From assembly GCA_011503125.2 (NCBI GenBank), contig WWBZ02000062.1:1178001-1242000 (forward strand): 64,000 nt of DNA, in the 5' to 3' direction. Position numbers and translations under genes: made by a program. The stretch comes from Botryosphaeria dothidea (lineage: Eukaryota > Ascomycota > Dothideomycetes > Botryosphaeriales > Botryosphaeriaceae). This document shows positions 1-12,637 of this stretch, one piece after another (position 1 is the stretch's first letter; every line of letters begins with the position of its first letter). The notes beneath the pieces are model-generated. The model was not told where the DNA came from. It worked only from the letters and a program-made list of their open reading frames with translations, and ran no database searches.

Positions 1-2042
1 AAATTGCGACTGTAGTCGAGTGCGCACAAAGCACCTAAGCGCGACAAAGACGACCGACACGCAAAACATTGCCACGCATGAGGCGCGGACATGTTTCTGC
101 GTGTCATTCAGTTGGTAGTCATCCGGGTTCACCAAGGCAGACATGGCTTGAAGGTTTTAGGTCCACGTCAGGACCGCATCGCAAGCAAGCCCCGGAGAAT
201 GACTGCCTGTACCTGAGGATATGTACTCGGAGAACGGCCTGCGCACGATGCTCACCGAGTCATTTCTTATGCGTGGCCGGTGATAAAAGGATTAGCCACT
301 AGCCACTTTCCCCCTGGCGTGTTTCGGCACTGTGCCATTTCGGCCTCATCGTATAGAACACTTGGGTACCTGGCAGAGGCGCGGCTCTGCGATGAAAAAG
401 GCATAAATCACGCTTGACATGTCCCGTTCTAGTAGAGCGTTCGTACATCCGCAGTCCCCGCCGTTGGGGAGGCTTCGGCGGTATTTCACCAGCCGTGCTC
501 CTCTCCCTTTCAACGAGTCATCCATACGCCACGCGACGCCTTTCGTCCCTTCAAGTCGCCTATCACCTTTGACGGGGAAGCGGGGATCGGTTGGGTAACG
601 GTTAGACTAATTTGTTCCCCGATTTTACCGTCTCCAGAATCTCTGTTGCCGTGTCCCCTTCCCCTGTCAAATCCGCCTCCCCGCCAAAAGCGTTGGTCCA
701 CTAGCGGAGGCTGTTCCGGTTAGCGAATCACGGTATACGTAACTCGTAGATCCAAGTTTCGAGACCTGAATCGTTGCAGGTCTGGACTGCGGCTGAAAAG
801 TGAGGCTGTATTCCAAGATTTGGGTTTCCTCGTCGGACGATTTGGGACTATCGGCAAGTGAATGCGGACGGAAGTTGGTCGCAGTTGAGGTTCTTTACTT
901 ATACGTTTCAAGCCTGGTGCCTCATGGTCTTTGAAACCCAAAGCAAACGGTGGAGAGTGACACAGGGATGAACAGCTAGGGAAATTGCCGACAAGCACGG
1001 TCCACATGCAGCCCACAAAGCGGCCGAAAAGAGGATAGAAAGATATCCGAGCAAAAAAGCGAAAAAAAAAACGTACAACAGCCGGGATTCCCCAATGGTC
1101 ACCCACTTGAGTACTAATCGGCCGGTTCGCAGCTTGAGTACGGCTGAGCGGACGGGAAGCCCTATATTCTGCGACCTATGGTCGTACGTGGAGGGACAAG
1201 CGGAGGGGAAAGTATATGAATATGTGGTTGCCTGCTTGTCGACAGACAGTTGGTAAGATGTCATTGCATCTCTAGTCCGCGATCTGTCATCATCTGAAGC
1301 AAAGAAGACATCGAGGCCTTGCGCAAGAGACCTTTGTTTTATCCCTGTATTTGGTCAGAAAAACGGGATCGGATCTGCCACAAATGTTCAGCGGATAACT
1401 CTCGAGCTCTTTCTCTGAAATTATCACAGAAAATATCCTCGTAATCTCATCATAGATAGATCGAATGACTGGCCTGTGATATGAGTATTCGCGCTGACCT
1501 GGCACAGGAGATACTTTTTATCCGGCTTCTGATTTCGAAGGTTAGCGAGGTTGCTACCACTCACAAGAAAAAGAAAAGGAAATCCTACAGCGTCAGCGGG
1601 TGAAAAGCTCAGCCTCATCAATGGTGAAATATACAGCCACACCGCCAGCTGTTGGTGGTTTATCCTCCGTGGCTGAGCCACGCTTAGATCTCTTCGACAA
1701 AATGAAAGATAGGAGAGTCCTGTCGCAAAGTAGATCTTAGCTTCTCGAAAAATAAGCATGATCGAGCAGTGAGGTGATCTTTGCATATCCTCTTAGCAAA
1801 GGTAAGATGACTGCTTATTTTAGTGCTGAAGGATCAACGCCATCTGTTGGACAGCCTAGCGCAGAGAGCGTCAGCTTAGTACTTCACTTGTGTAACTCTC
1901 CTGCTCAACGCTCATATATACGCTGGTCCCCTCAACTCAAACTATCCCTCTGTTTATAACTCACCGTAGGGTCGCACGGGGGCCGAAGAATATTTGACAC
2001 GCCTATCAACAGGTCTGTTCCTGCAGCTGGCAGCGGAACAGA
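1..2042. other. No supported gene; promoter side of the 2043 gene
   Basis: I see no coding region, RNA gene or repeat here. Short open frames on both strands lack codon structure or recognisable motifs. A TATA-like stretch at about 1913-1920 lies some 125 bp before the ATG at 2043 and may be the core promoter of that gene. Confidence 0.5.
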
Positions 2043-3945
2043 ATGCCGGAATATATCGCACTGCCTTTAGAAGGTCTTGACACAGGCCGGATAAGAGACA
2101 AACATGTGCGGGCATGGCCGGATGAGCCCAGACGCTTGAAACCTTCATACAGTAATTTCTTCTGGGGAAATTTCGGTAATTTTCTGGCCATTCTTTTCTC
2201 CATTTTTGTCATGGTATACGCTGGCCTTGTACGTCACTTTGATTCAGTAATGCTTCGAGATGTCCCTTCATATGACTTCGTTCGAGAGGTCGCAAATCTC
2301 GTATGTGTCTACCACCCCATTAGCAACGTACACTGATTTTGGACTACAGGGTCCTTCTATTTTCCCCATAGTATTTGCTGCTGTTGTTGCAAAGAACCTG
2401 CGCACTGTTTCGTTATGGCAACTAGAGCGAGGGCAGAAAGTTGGTGTTTTGGACCAGCTCCTCGGTAGCACTTCTGTCATCAGCACAGTCATTACGCAAG
2501 TCCAGCTGAGAGGATATGGATTGGTAGGTACTGGCTTAATAGTCTTGTGGATGATATCACCACTCGGGGGCCAGGCAACACTCCGGATCCTGGACACGAA
2601 GCATCAGGTAGACAATACCTCAACATCTGTCAACTACCCAACAATGAACTACACAGCTGCCTTCGATCCTGGATATGCTTCCGACAGCTACGCCCTGTCT
2701 TCAAAAACAACCTTCTTCACTGCCGCTATTATGAGCCCCGCATCCGTCAAGAACTCCAGTATCGACCTTTGGGGCAACGTCAAAGTTCCTTTCCTCGAAA
2801 AACTACTTGATAGCACTGAAGACCCCTCATCCTGGATCAATGTTTCGCCTAACGCCTCTTACTCTTCTCTCATCGGCGTCCCGTTAGGTAATATCCCGTT
2901 AGTCTCCAGTGCGAGTACGTACGTCGAATTCAACACATCCTACTGGACAGTTGAATGCCAAAACATCACCACCCGCACTCGCTTCACAGCGCTTAGGGAC
3001 AACGAACTCTGGTTCGGTCCGCCAAAAGACGAGTTTCCGGGTGCAACCAGTCTCATCGCAACAGGCAAGCAGCCAGGCACGCGGCGACGCCTCCTCTACG
3101 AGAGTCGGACCGGCAACTGCTCGGAGGGGGACCAGGGCTGCATCCTCCACGCTGAATGCACATACGACATCTCCTTCCTCGAAGTCGGCGTCAACTGCAT
3201 CGAAGACTCCTTCCAAGTCCTGCACGTCCGTAACGCCACCGACGTGTCCCGCGCGCTGCATGACACCCGCACGAACCTGGTCGGCGAGAACCTCTGGCTC
3301 TTCGCCAAGTTCTTCACCACGGCCTTCAACTCACCGAACCCGCTGAGCAACCTGCAGTACTACCTCCAGGACCCGATCAGCCCCTGGAGTCCGGATAATG
3401 GGACCGCGCCGATCAATACGGACGTCAAGCTTGACGACTTCGCGCTCCGCCTCTCGCAGTTGATGAACAGCCTGTGGGCGTCGCTGATCATGGACTACTT
3501 GCTACCCGTCGGACGCGTGCCGGATCTCGGCGACTATACAGACCAGATTGGCAACAGGACGGCGGAGATTGCGAGCCGCAGCGGGACCGTGCAGGCGAGT
3601 TACCAGGCCCTGAGATGCCACTTTGGATGGCTGGTTGTGGTGTTTTTGGCGTCGCTCGTCATCTTCGCGGTCAGCTTGGCCGGGATTGTGCTCAGCTTTA
3701 TGACGACGGTGCCGGATCTGTTTATGAACGCGTCGACGATGGTGCGGCTGAGCCCGTATGTTGGGGAGGTGTCGGGAAGTGGGACGACTTTGGGGGATGG
3801 GGAGAGAGGCAGACTATTGAAGGAGGTCAGGGTGAGGTTGGGAGATGTGCAGCCGGATGATCAGGTAGGGAGTATATCAGTGGCGGCGATAGGAGAAGGA
3901 TTACCGAGGGTGGGAAGGGTGAGGGTTGGGAAATTGTACGAATAG
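2043..3945 (+). CDS. Fungus-specific multi-pass membrane protein with SPLGGQ motif
   Basis: Exons 2043-2300 and 2350-3945 (intron 49 nt, GTATGT...ACAG) give 617 residues. There are three clear membrane segments: about residues 40-62, about 141-157, followed directly by SPLGGQ (156-161), and a strong one about 85-110 residues before the C-terminus. Between the second and third lies a long N-glycosylation-rich (NxS/T) and cysteine-containing region, so it is probably extracytoplasmic. The cytoplasmic tail contains a DGERGRLL...VRLGDV block. This architecture recurs in a large Pezizomycotina family of unknown function; I know no characterised member. The start was chosen because the ATG opens an exon with the first membrane segment and a TATA-like element lies about 125 bp upstream, but a further 5' exon is possible. 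Exon 2 is clearly GC-richer than the flanks. Confidence 0.8.
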
Positions 3946-5526
3946 AAGTGTGATGACGTCAAATTCAAAGAGTCCGAATTCAAACAATCTGAAGGTGAAG
4001 GCTTTCTATGTTCTCGGGAGACTGTGCTTCTGCCCTTAAGAAATCACATTGCCTGGACATCAGTCTAAACAAGCTTCAGCTAAGGCGGAGGTGACTTACC
4101 CTAACGGGGTTTCAATAAAGCAATGGAGGAAAAAGAACAAGTCCGACAATATATACAGCAGTCATAATCAATCGGAGTGATGCCGTTTAGCGAAGTCTTA
4201 ATCAGCTATGCATTTTTGCTGTCTTCCCTTGCAACGCCATTAAACCATCCGTCAGTTCATCAAGAGCATCACATAATCACCCTTTATTCAGACTCGCCTT
4301 CCTCTCGCTTCTCCGGGAAGGTTGTGTAAGATCAGCATGTGAAATCGGCGGTGTAAAGGGGATCCGGAAGCTACTACTATTGCTGACAGCCAGGTCTCCT
4401 CATATGGCTCCCGCGAACTGGGAGGTGCTTGCCTAGACCTACCACAAGTGTGCCGTCCACGCGTCCAATCTTGACCATGTAATCCTCCACACCTGATTCC
4501 GTAGCCAGGGCGCCCCTGTTCACAGCGGAACACTTTTTCTCCTGGTCACCTCGGTATTGGGTCTGCGCTCAAGATGATAACAGTTGACAGGATGGCCGAG
4601 ACAGCTCAACATTTCTCCGAGGCGGGCATTTGACGCCAGAAGCGCTTGTGTGACTGCAGCCCAAGTCGAAAACGAGGTATAGAAGGCACTCTTAAAGGCC
4701 CGAACCGGATGATATGAAACGGCTTCTTTCTTGTTCGGGATACGGCACTCGAGCGCGGATCCGCCATACGCTGGACTCACCTCGATCTGCAAGGTTCGGA
4801 ACTCATGATACGGCCCCTCACTGGTCCGACTGCAAGTTCTGGGTGCGTAGCATGAGCGGGGGTAAGCTGCCAAGATCTCACGCGCATCACGATTCCGGCT
4901 TGCCAGGGTCCCGACAGCGACATGAACGATGGAAGAAGTTGTTTCATCTTGGGCTACACTATTTATTTCATTACTTATTAATCGCGGTTAAACTGCAGAA
5001 TGTGCTCAATTCATTTCCAAGTGTTGCTAAAATCGGTGTTCAACTTCCAGCCCCGGAAGGATCAGTTCGGCTATGCACAAATCAAACAGCTTTCCAGACG
5101 ACCGGAACTCCGTCAAATTCCAAGGCTGGTAAGGATGGCTGGAAGTCTGCTGTCGTGCTACGTCAGATCCGGCCACTCAACTATCCAATCTGCAGACCAT
5201 GCGGCTTACACACATGCGCACGCTGCCGCTTCGAGGATGATAACAGGAGATTTCCCCTGCCAACGTGCCGTGCCGCGTATCCCTACCCAAATGCAACCTA
5301 TGGCTCAGCAGATCACCCGCAGTTCAACTGCACGCTCGTCACTCGGCACGGCCAATCCGGAATCCTTCGACAGTTGGCACTCCTCAGACCCGCTCCGTTC
5401 CCATAAGCCCAGCCGCATCCCAACTGAACCAGCCTCTTATTGCAAACTTGAATTTTAATACATGTTTGCGATGGTCCGCAATCACCGTCGCCCACTAGTC
5501 GTACAGTTTGCACATTTTGACCCATC
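3946..5526. other. No supported gene (1.6 kb)
   Basis: Intergenic between the membrane-protein gene and the alpha-galactosidase gene. Open frames of up to 230 codons on the plus strand (about 4714-5458) overlap one another, show no domain, signal peptide or splice pattern, and are probably chance. The 3' part should hold the promoter of the gene at 5527. Confidence 0.5.
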
Positions 5527-7245
5527 ATGTTTTTGACCGTAAGTGCATTTATTCCCCTATTGCTGAGTTCAAATTTTGTTCGTGCTCAGGCTCTTCGTTA
5601 CGGCACCACTCCAAATGGCTTCAAAGTACCACCAAAAGGATGGAACTCATTTGCACTTCAGCAACTCGGCGACGATCTCAAGTTTCAACTCAACCAGGAC
5701 AACGTAATTAAACAATGCGACGCCATGAAAAAGGAGCTCGGAGGATACGGCTATGAGTATTGCTCCCTCGACTCAGGCTGGTCCTTGCCCACCGAGGGGG
5801 ATGAGTTCGGCCGCATCACCTACGATTCTTCACTGTTCGACATCCCCGAATTGGCCGACCACCTCCACAATAACGGCGCTAAGCTTGGTATTTACATTCT
5901 ACCTGGATTTTTTGCGAAAGACGCCAAGAAGACCATTGAAGGTACAGACATAAAGCTCTCTTCAATACAAGCCAATGAGGGAGAGCCATGTCGGGCTATG
6001 GCACGGTGCAATATTAACTACAATGCGACCGGCGCACAAGAATGGTGTGATTCAAATGTAAAACAATTTGCCGATTGGTAAGTGATTTGTCCCTCTTGTA
6101 GGCTGCAGTTCTGACGGTGGTGTAGGGGCGTTGACCTGATCAAACTCGATTACGTTACTCCCGGTTCCCCGGATGCCGGGGCAGATCTTTCCGCAGACAA
6201 CAGCGGCAGTGTCGCCTGCTTCCACAAAGCAATAAAGAAGGTTGGAAGAGAAATTCGGCTGGACATCAGTTGGAAGCTGGAGAGGAACTCCACCTACTAC
6301 GACATCTGGAAGTCGAAGTGAGTGCGCCACCCCTGAATGTATGAACCTTGACTTACACACCCCAGCGCGGACTCCATGCGGATCGACCAAGACATCAACA
6401 ACAGCGACGAAGAAACCCTCACCCAATGGCGCACCACGCAGCGCACCATCGAGCAATACCGGCAATACATCCTGCCCCAACTCCACAGCGCCGACTCCCT
6501 CACCATCTACCCCGACCTGGACAACCTCCTGATCGGCAACGCCGAGAAGCTCACCGGCCTCACCAACTCCCAACGACAAGCCGTCTTCTCGCACTGGATC
6601 GGCGCCGGCGCCAACCTCATCCTCGGCTCCGACCTGACGCAGCTCGACGCCTTCGGCAAGTCCCTCCTCACCAACGCGCTCGCCAACGAGATCGCCAACT
6701 TCACCGCGCAGTACCCGATGGTCCCCACGCGCGGCAACACCAACGACGAAAAGGGCCGGCAAACCCAAATCTGGCTCGCCGGGCCCGACCCGACCACCGG
6801 CGTCGTCGTCGTGCTGCTCGCCAACTACGGCGCCAACGGCGACAACGACCTCTTCGACTCGACGCCCGACGACGCCGACCAGGACTTCTTCCTGTCGCCA
6901 AAGGACCTCGGGCTCACATCGTCCGGCTACTACAGCATCGACGACGTCTGGGGCAACACGAAGATCGATCTGGGCTTCTCGGATTCGTACAGGTGGACGC
7001 TGGGCAAAGAAGGGGCGGCCGCGCTGCTGCGCTTCACGCCGTCGCTCCATGGTGCGGACAATGCGACGGCGACGAAGAGGGCGACGGATGGGCAGATAGT
7101 CGTGCAGGCGGCGCAGACCTCTGCCTTCGAGGCTCCGGTGGCGACAGAATCGACCTCGGGAGCTTCGGGAATGGAGCTGTCTTGGGATAGTCTGTTGCTT
7201 TTGTGGTGCGGTGCCGGGCTGCAGGTGGTGTATTGGTTGCTTTAG
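5527..7245 (+). CDS. Secreted GH27 alpha-galactosidase, putative GPI anchor
   Basis: Exons 5527-6077, 6126-6317 and 6366-7245 (introns 48 and 48 nt) give 540 residues. The first about 21 residues form a signal peptide (hydrophobic FIPLLL core). The mature N-terminus has the GH27 motif PPKGWNSF and then YGYEYCSLDSGW. The catalytic nucleophile is the Asp in DLIKLDYV (reconstituted across the first intron), and the acid/base is an Asp in MRIDQDI just after the second intron. The family releases terminal alpha-linked galactose from galacto-oligosaccharides, galactomannan or glycoproteins. Unusually, the protein ends in a Ser/Thr-rich stretch followed by a hydrophobic tail (LLLLWCGAGLQVVYWLL), which looks like a GPI-attachment signal, so the enzyme may stay on the cell wall or membrane. 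Alpha-N-acetylgalactosaminidase, in the same family, is an alternative activity. Confidence 0.92.
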
Positions 7246-7501
7246 GGGCACGAGCGTTGGACTTTCCGTTATGGCTTGTAACATCACCGACGGCGGGCAG
7301 GACCGGCCTCAGGAATTTCCATTACTTGTGCCTTACATGCCTCGATTTGAAGGCAGCTAAAAAAAAAAAGAATGAATTGATCAACCCCCTTTACAAAAAG
7401 GACAGTCCCATTTCCATTCATTATTCTCTCTCTGACTCGGAGAGTGGGGCATTACTGTGTAGTCTCGTAGAAATAAGGAATGACTGAGAACCGAAGCCCG
7501 C

Positions 7502-10025
7502 TCACACGTACCGTTTTCCTCCCTGTAGTGACGTCGTATCACCGCTTGTGAGGCAGCAATGGCCGAGGTCTTCCGCAGCATCGCTGGAGCCTCCCGCAAC
7601 CGATCCCCATCGTAGTTTCTTTTCATGTGCCTTTATGTCCCGACCGGGTTGATGGCAAGCGGCAGAGATGGCTGCACTACAGAAACGAGCGTTGGGAATT
7701 CCGCCCGTCTTGACTTTAAGCATGCCTAAAGCAACCGCCGCAATAACCAACATCAGTGCACATACAGCCAAGCCAACAAGAGCACCCATGGAGTAGCCGA
7801 GACCAGATATATCCTTTGTGCCTGGAAGAGTCGGGTAGTTGTATATGCGTAAATCCGCATAGAAAAGACTCTGGGACGTGAGGTAGTGTAGAGTTGCTGA
7901 AACCCCCATGAGGGGCACCGCAAATCTGTAGGGAAGCTGAAGCCAATACGTGGATCTCTGTTCTCCAGCGGGCCGTGAAGTGCGTAGAGCCTTTGGTTCA
8001 GAATGCGGTCCAAAAGATGCCCACTCGCGATGAATGGCCATGTTGGTGATGATGCGATTGTACAGAATGTAGGCGACAGAAAGCGGCAACTGAGGGATGT
8101 TGGCAATGATGTTGGAAACAAGAGTATTAATCCCTTTTGCCATCGTGATCGATTGCACATGTTCCGCGCTGCCGGCCAGGAAATTCATCGTCGATTCAGA
8201 ATAATGGTTTCTCTGTGATAGGAACACGGCGAAAACACCGGCAATGAAAGAGCAGTAGCTATTTTATGTTATTAGTGACGGGATTTCTCACCGATAAAGC
8301 ACGGTATTGGCTCTTGGGCAACATTACTTACAACATCAGCATAAGTATCCACTGAGCTCCTGAAGAGGATGCAAACCAACGCCGATAAGGTTTTGATTGA
8401 ATGTACACTCGTAAATGTGGGTCCCATGGTCTCCTATTTGGGTGTGTGCTCTCATAAAAGTCGGCGTAATTAGCAAGGCACATGCCTTCCGTCGTCGAAT
8501 CCGGTTTCTCCAGGAATGACGCCACTCCATCTCCTATCGTGACTAGGGTGGGTTGTTTGAAATGCAACATAACTAACATTGCCAGGAACTTGACAGCATT
8601 TGCGATGATTACCGCTATCAGAAGTTGCGGGATGGTCCGGAGAGAGCAGGTAACCTGACTGTCCGATTCAACTAGACAGTAAGAAATGGGATAGCTCGTA
8701 AGAATCCGCACATCACCGTCTGCAATCGCTTCATGATACCCAACAGACCAAGTGGAGGAGTTGCCCTGTGCCGCTTTCGTACTGCATGTAGGTTTGGAAT
8801 CCGCCAGAATCTTTCTGTCCGTTTTTCTTGACGTTTCGTTCCATTTCTCCAAGGTGTCAGTTGTCATGTTTCTTCCCTTCCAGGTGTACATGCAGGTCCA
8901 AGCGTTGGAGGTGGAATTTTCCGGAGAAGAGCTCTCGATCCAAAGCACAGAGCTCCGTGTCTGTGTAGACTCCGTAACGGCAAGTACGTTTCGGTGGTTT
9001 TGTTGTAGTTGTGGTTCGTACACCCCAATGCATTCGTCCGGACTTTTGCGTTTCAATTGACCCTGCAGAGCTTTCATTTGCAGAGTCTGAAGTAAACGTA
9101 CGTCTGTTTCATCTAAACGAGGGACAAAAGCCTCATGCCTGAGAACTTCTTCCGACTCGGTCTCCTTAAGACGGATTCCAGTGTCGGAATAGTGGCTATT
9201 GTCGATGTGTTGGCGCATCACCGAGTTGACAGCGAACAAATTGAAGCCTGCTCCCTTCTCAAACTCAGGAGAGACTAAGGCGACTGCATAATTGGTTGCT
9301 CCAAAGCGCGTGAATACAGCCGAGTTGTATCTAAATGATCGTCAGATTTACATAAATAGGAAAGATGAGACAACAACAAAACTCAAATGCAGAGTAAATG
9401 GAATCCAGACTCACATCATATGTATAGGGATTGATGAAATGAACAGTACTACCCACAAGAATGCTTTCGCCTTACAAGTAAATTTGAAGTTTCGGAAGGA
9501 TTGTATGCCAATATGGAGTACCTTGCGCTGTCGGTGCGCATTGTCAACCTCCTGTCTTGATGGTGCAGCAAGCACTTGCATGGCGTAGTTAGTCGCACTC
9601 AGTAGAAGTGTGCTTAAAACGTTGATGACAATGTGAGTGAACACTGATAGCCTCTCCGTCGTTACACAGCTGCCTTCGTAGATGATTCTTTGTTCATTTT
9701 CAACAGAGCAATGCAGTTCTGTGACCAGGAGAAATACAAGGTTGACCAAGAGAGCGGCAGCAATAAGCCCAGTATTCAAAAAGACTCCGGCTTTCCAGCC
9801 AGTCAGTTCCTTCCTGAATCTGGCTATGAAGCCTACTCGCCCGCAGTGGAATTTGTGCGAAGGTTCCCTGTTACATACCCGAAAATCAGTCTATGTTCAT
9901 AGTACTGCCTTGGCGGGGGAGGGATCAGAACCAACTTACGCATGATCCAACCAATTATCAAGTGATTGGCGAACAGGCGTGTTGTTTTTGGGATTCAGTG
10001 CTGGCCACGTACTCGAACGAAGCAT
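7502..10025 (-). CDS. DUF6536 fungal membrane protein
   Basis: Minus-strand exons 10025-9940, 9867-9415, 9330-8332 and 8258-7502 (introns 72, 84 and 73 nt) give 764 residues in phase. The N-terminal domain matches DUF6536: a TGWKAGVFLNTG entry into the first membrane segment, a GSC motif, INVLSTLLLSATNYAMQ, PSRQEVDNAH, and SSIPIH leading to YNSAVF across the second intron. A long glycosylated loop follows, then several membrane segments in the C-terminal half (around residues 420-450, 500-520, 555-580, 650-670 and 690-715). The function of the family is unknown. The ATG at 10025 is the first in frame and is followed by a short hydrophilic leader split by the first intron. It lies downstream of, and in the same direction as, the ARMT1-type gene. 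No truncation is seen. Confidence 0.88.
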
Positions 10026-10499
10026 TTTGTGCTCCAATAACTTCAAAGCAAGAAGACCTTGTGCATTCTATAAGTACCAAAAGGACATTTCAGCTTTTTC
10101 CATACTTACCTTGAGCACTTTAATGCAGAGCGGATCTCACTTTATGGGTATGACGAATTTCAACGTCTGGGTGGCACCTCAAAAGCAAGATAGCCCACTC
10201 TGGAGCCTAATGGTGTGACCCGAGTATTCCACATAAGGCCTAATGAGGAAGGAGGCAAGATTTATCGAGTACAAAGAACAAGGTTAGCTAGATGCCGTAT
10301 CAGGCCTCCCAATACTTGTAAGTGTCATTTCTGGCAGCTGCATGGTAAGTCTTCGGGCTGTGGTAATAGACATATACGTTTGTCTATTGCCGTGCAATGA
10401 GGATGTTCCATGCACGATTGAGGATTCTGATTTGTCCATATTCTCTACTCTATCAGCAAAGGCTTCTAAATCTTACCATCCCAAACACCCACTCTACAC
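10026..10499. other. Intergenic, no supported gene
   Basis: This 474-bp stretch separates two minus-strand genes and should contain the 3' UTR of the DUF89 gene and the promoter of the DUF6536 gene. I see no conserved element. Confidence 0.5.
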
Positions 10500-12148
10500 T
10501 CAAGCCTTGCCGTCCGAGAACTGCACGACAGCCCACTTGCCACTCCAAGCCCACTTGCGGCAACCACTGTCGCCACCACCTCCCTCCGTCTTCCTCAACT
10601 CCTCATCCTTACCCTTCGGCAATCCAACAACCACATCAGCCTTGCACGTCCTCAGCGCAAGGACACGGACGCCAGACTTGGGTCCGAGAGGGCCAATAGC
10701 CTCAACAAATGGGGTAGCAGGATCCCATGCGGCATCCCCAGTCAACTTCCGGTAGTTGAGGTCGCCCTTGAAGACGACGAGCTCGCTCTCCTTCAGGTCC
10801 TCGTACAACTCAGGCGCGGTCTTGGGCAGGCGCCAGTAGCTGCCGCCCTCGGTCCAAAAGCGGTTGGGGCGGATGGTCAGCTGGCCCTCGGCATGGAAGC
10901 CGCTCCAGCGCTGGAACAGAAAGGACAGCTCGTCGGCCTCCTTCTTCGAGAGCGGCTGCGGCTTGCGGTCGAAGTGCTTGTCGTCTTCCGACTGCGAGGT
11001 GTAGAACTTCTGCGGCTGGGCGAGGGCGTTGAGGAGGGCGGCGAAGTCCTGGGGCAGCACGTCCGACACGAACCACGGGATGGACTTGGGGTGCAAGACG
11101 ACGTTGGTGGCCAGGCCGGCGGAGAGGAGGTAGCCGGCGAGGATCAGGTCGACGAAGAGCTCGAAGCCGGCGTTGTCGAGCACGATGTCGACCCGGCGGT
11201 CCTTCTTGCCGGCCTTCTTGGCGTCGAGGAGGACCTTGTACGCCGCCTCGAGGTCGTTGACGACGATGTTCTTCTCGGATGCCTTGCGCGCCTCGGAGCC
11301 CTGCAGCTTCTGGATATCCTCGTACGTCAGGGACGTCAGGAGCGACAGATCCGTCGCGTTGCCCCACAGGCAGATCTCGCACATTTCCATGAACAAGATC
11401 TTGTCCGCCTCATCCTTCTCCTCCGCTGACTGAGCCTTGCCCGTCTCAAGCTGGGTGACAAGGTCTTTGTACCGGGCGGCGAGTTCGAGGACGGCGGGAC
11501 GCGAGGAGCGGAAGGTGTCCATCTTCTGGCGCGCAAAGATGTCATAGGTCTTCCAGTGTTTTGATAGACTGAAGGCAGTGGCGATGCGCCTATCTGAGCC
11601 TGTCAACAGAGTGTTGCCGACAAGCTCAACATGGGGCAGTATTACCTGTAGAGGTAGCATTCCGAGTAGAGCCATGGCACATTGTACCAGGTGGGATTGC
11701 CCAGAGCCTCCAACTCCTTGTTGTATCCGGCTATGTCGGGCTCGCCATCGTCGGGGAGCGGAGTCATTGGGCGATTGTGCTGCAGCTCGTACTTGAGTTT
11801 TGCCAAAGACTCGACGATCTGCTTGCCCTCCTGCGCAACTTCCGGGTCGGGAGCGGCGAGCGAGGCGCGGTGGACATCATCAATGCCTCCAGTCTGTAGA
11901 AGTCAGGGTCATGCGCGGGTGAGGTGAGCGGGTGAGGACTGACGACGATGACGGGCCACCGATCTTTCGCGGAGACGTAGGCGAACGACGTCTGGTCGCC
12001 GGTGCTGTACGGCGCTGAAGGGAGAGCGTTAGCATTGGCGATGCATATGGTTCCGACATTACTTACGCGTCTTTGTGTCGTACTCCATGTTGTAGAGGGT
12101 GATGCTTGTGGTGGTGTCGAAGATTGCACCGACAATATGGCGGGGCAT
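10500..12148 (-). CDS. ARMT1/DUF89-family damage-control phosphatase
   Basis: Minus-strand exons 12148-12067, 12014-11944, 11893-11646 and 11589-10500 (introns 52, 50 and 56 nt) give 496 residues. The protein follows the DUF89 layout. The N-terminus has SFAYVSAKDRWPVI, then WLYSECYLYRRI across the third intron. The metal-site region reads WGNATDLSLL and LDNAGFELFVDLILAGYLL, and a later FKGDLNYRKLTGD block carries another conserved Asp. Characterised relatives are metal-dependent phosphatases that remove damaged or side-product sugar phosphates, and the human relative was described as ARMT1. No signal peptide is visible, so it is probably cytosolic. The ATG opens directly into conserved sequence, and length is normal for fungal members. 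Confidence 0.9.
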
Positions 12149-12615
12149 TTAGGCCCCTCGATGACGTCGGCGGATCAATCTCCCGATCCAGCACCCCACC
12201 CGACTCCATGCACTCCGCCCATACACCCGTCCAGAGTTGCCTTCACATAGCCAACCCAGAAAGAGAGGTTATGCAGGGCATAAAAACGAGTGCTGGTCGT
12301 ACTATTGACATGGTTTTCGTTAACCAACCGACGTTTTTACAGCTTCGAACCATTACGAGATTAATCAGCACTTGGGCATCTCAAAATACCGTGTGCATCT
12401 GCTCATACTCTCTAACATCACAAAAGCACATACATGGCTTTCTGGGGCCTTCCATATCGCCGTTCGCACAGTGCGTTCTGAAACCATGATGTTGCTGTGT
12501 CCGAAAACGCCCCCGCCTGCAATAAAACCTCTCTCCACACAGTCGTATACACACAGAACCATCAAACAATAGGCAAAAAAGAAGGGAATAAACACTGGGA
12601 TTAAACCAGAATTAA
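12149..12615. other. Intergenic between DUF89 gene and tRNA-Ala
   Basis: No coding region is supported. It holds the 5' side of the DUF89 gene and, near 12575-12580, the probable RNA polymerase III terminator of the tRNA-Ala gene. Confidence 0.5.
12575..12580 (-). terminator. Probable Pol III T-run terminator of tRNA-Ala
   Basis: Six consecutive T on the minus strand, 35 nt beyond the tRNA 3' end. No run of four or more T lies closer. Confidence 0.6.
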
Positions 12616-12626
12616 TGGATCCGCCG

Positions 12627-12637
12627 GGAATCGAACC
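12627..12637 (-). promoter_or_regulatory. tRNA-Ala B box
   Basis: Perfect match to the consensus GGTTCGANTCC on the minus strand. With the A box TGGTTTAGTGG at 12775-12765 it forms the internal Pol III promoter; the two introns stretch the A-B distance to well over 100 nt. Confidence 0.8.

Noticed and set aside
4714..5458. Overlapping plus-strand frames of 230 and 152 codons as a gene
   Set aside because: Two phases are open over the same bases, there is no domain, and Cys/Arg/His-rich composition suggests chance.
6052..7287. 411-codon minus-strand frame opposite the alpha-galactosidase gene
   Set aside because: Shadow of the GC-rich GH27 coding strand; it runs antisense across both introns and has no domain.
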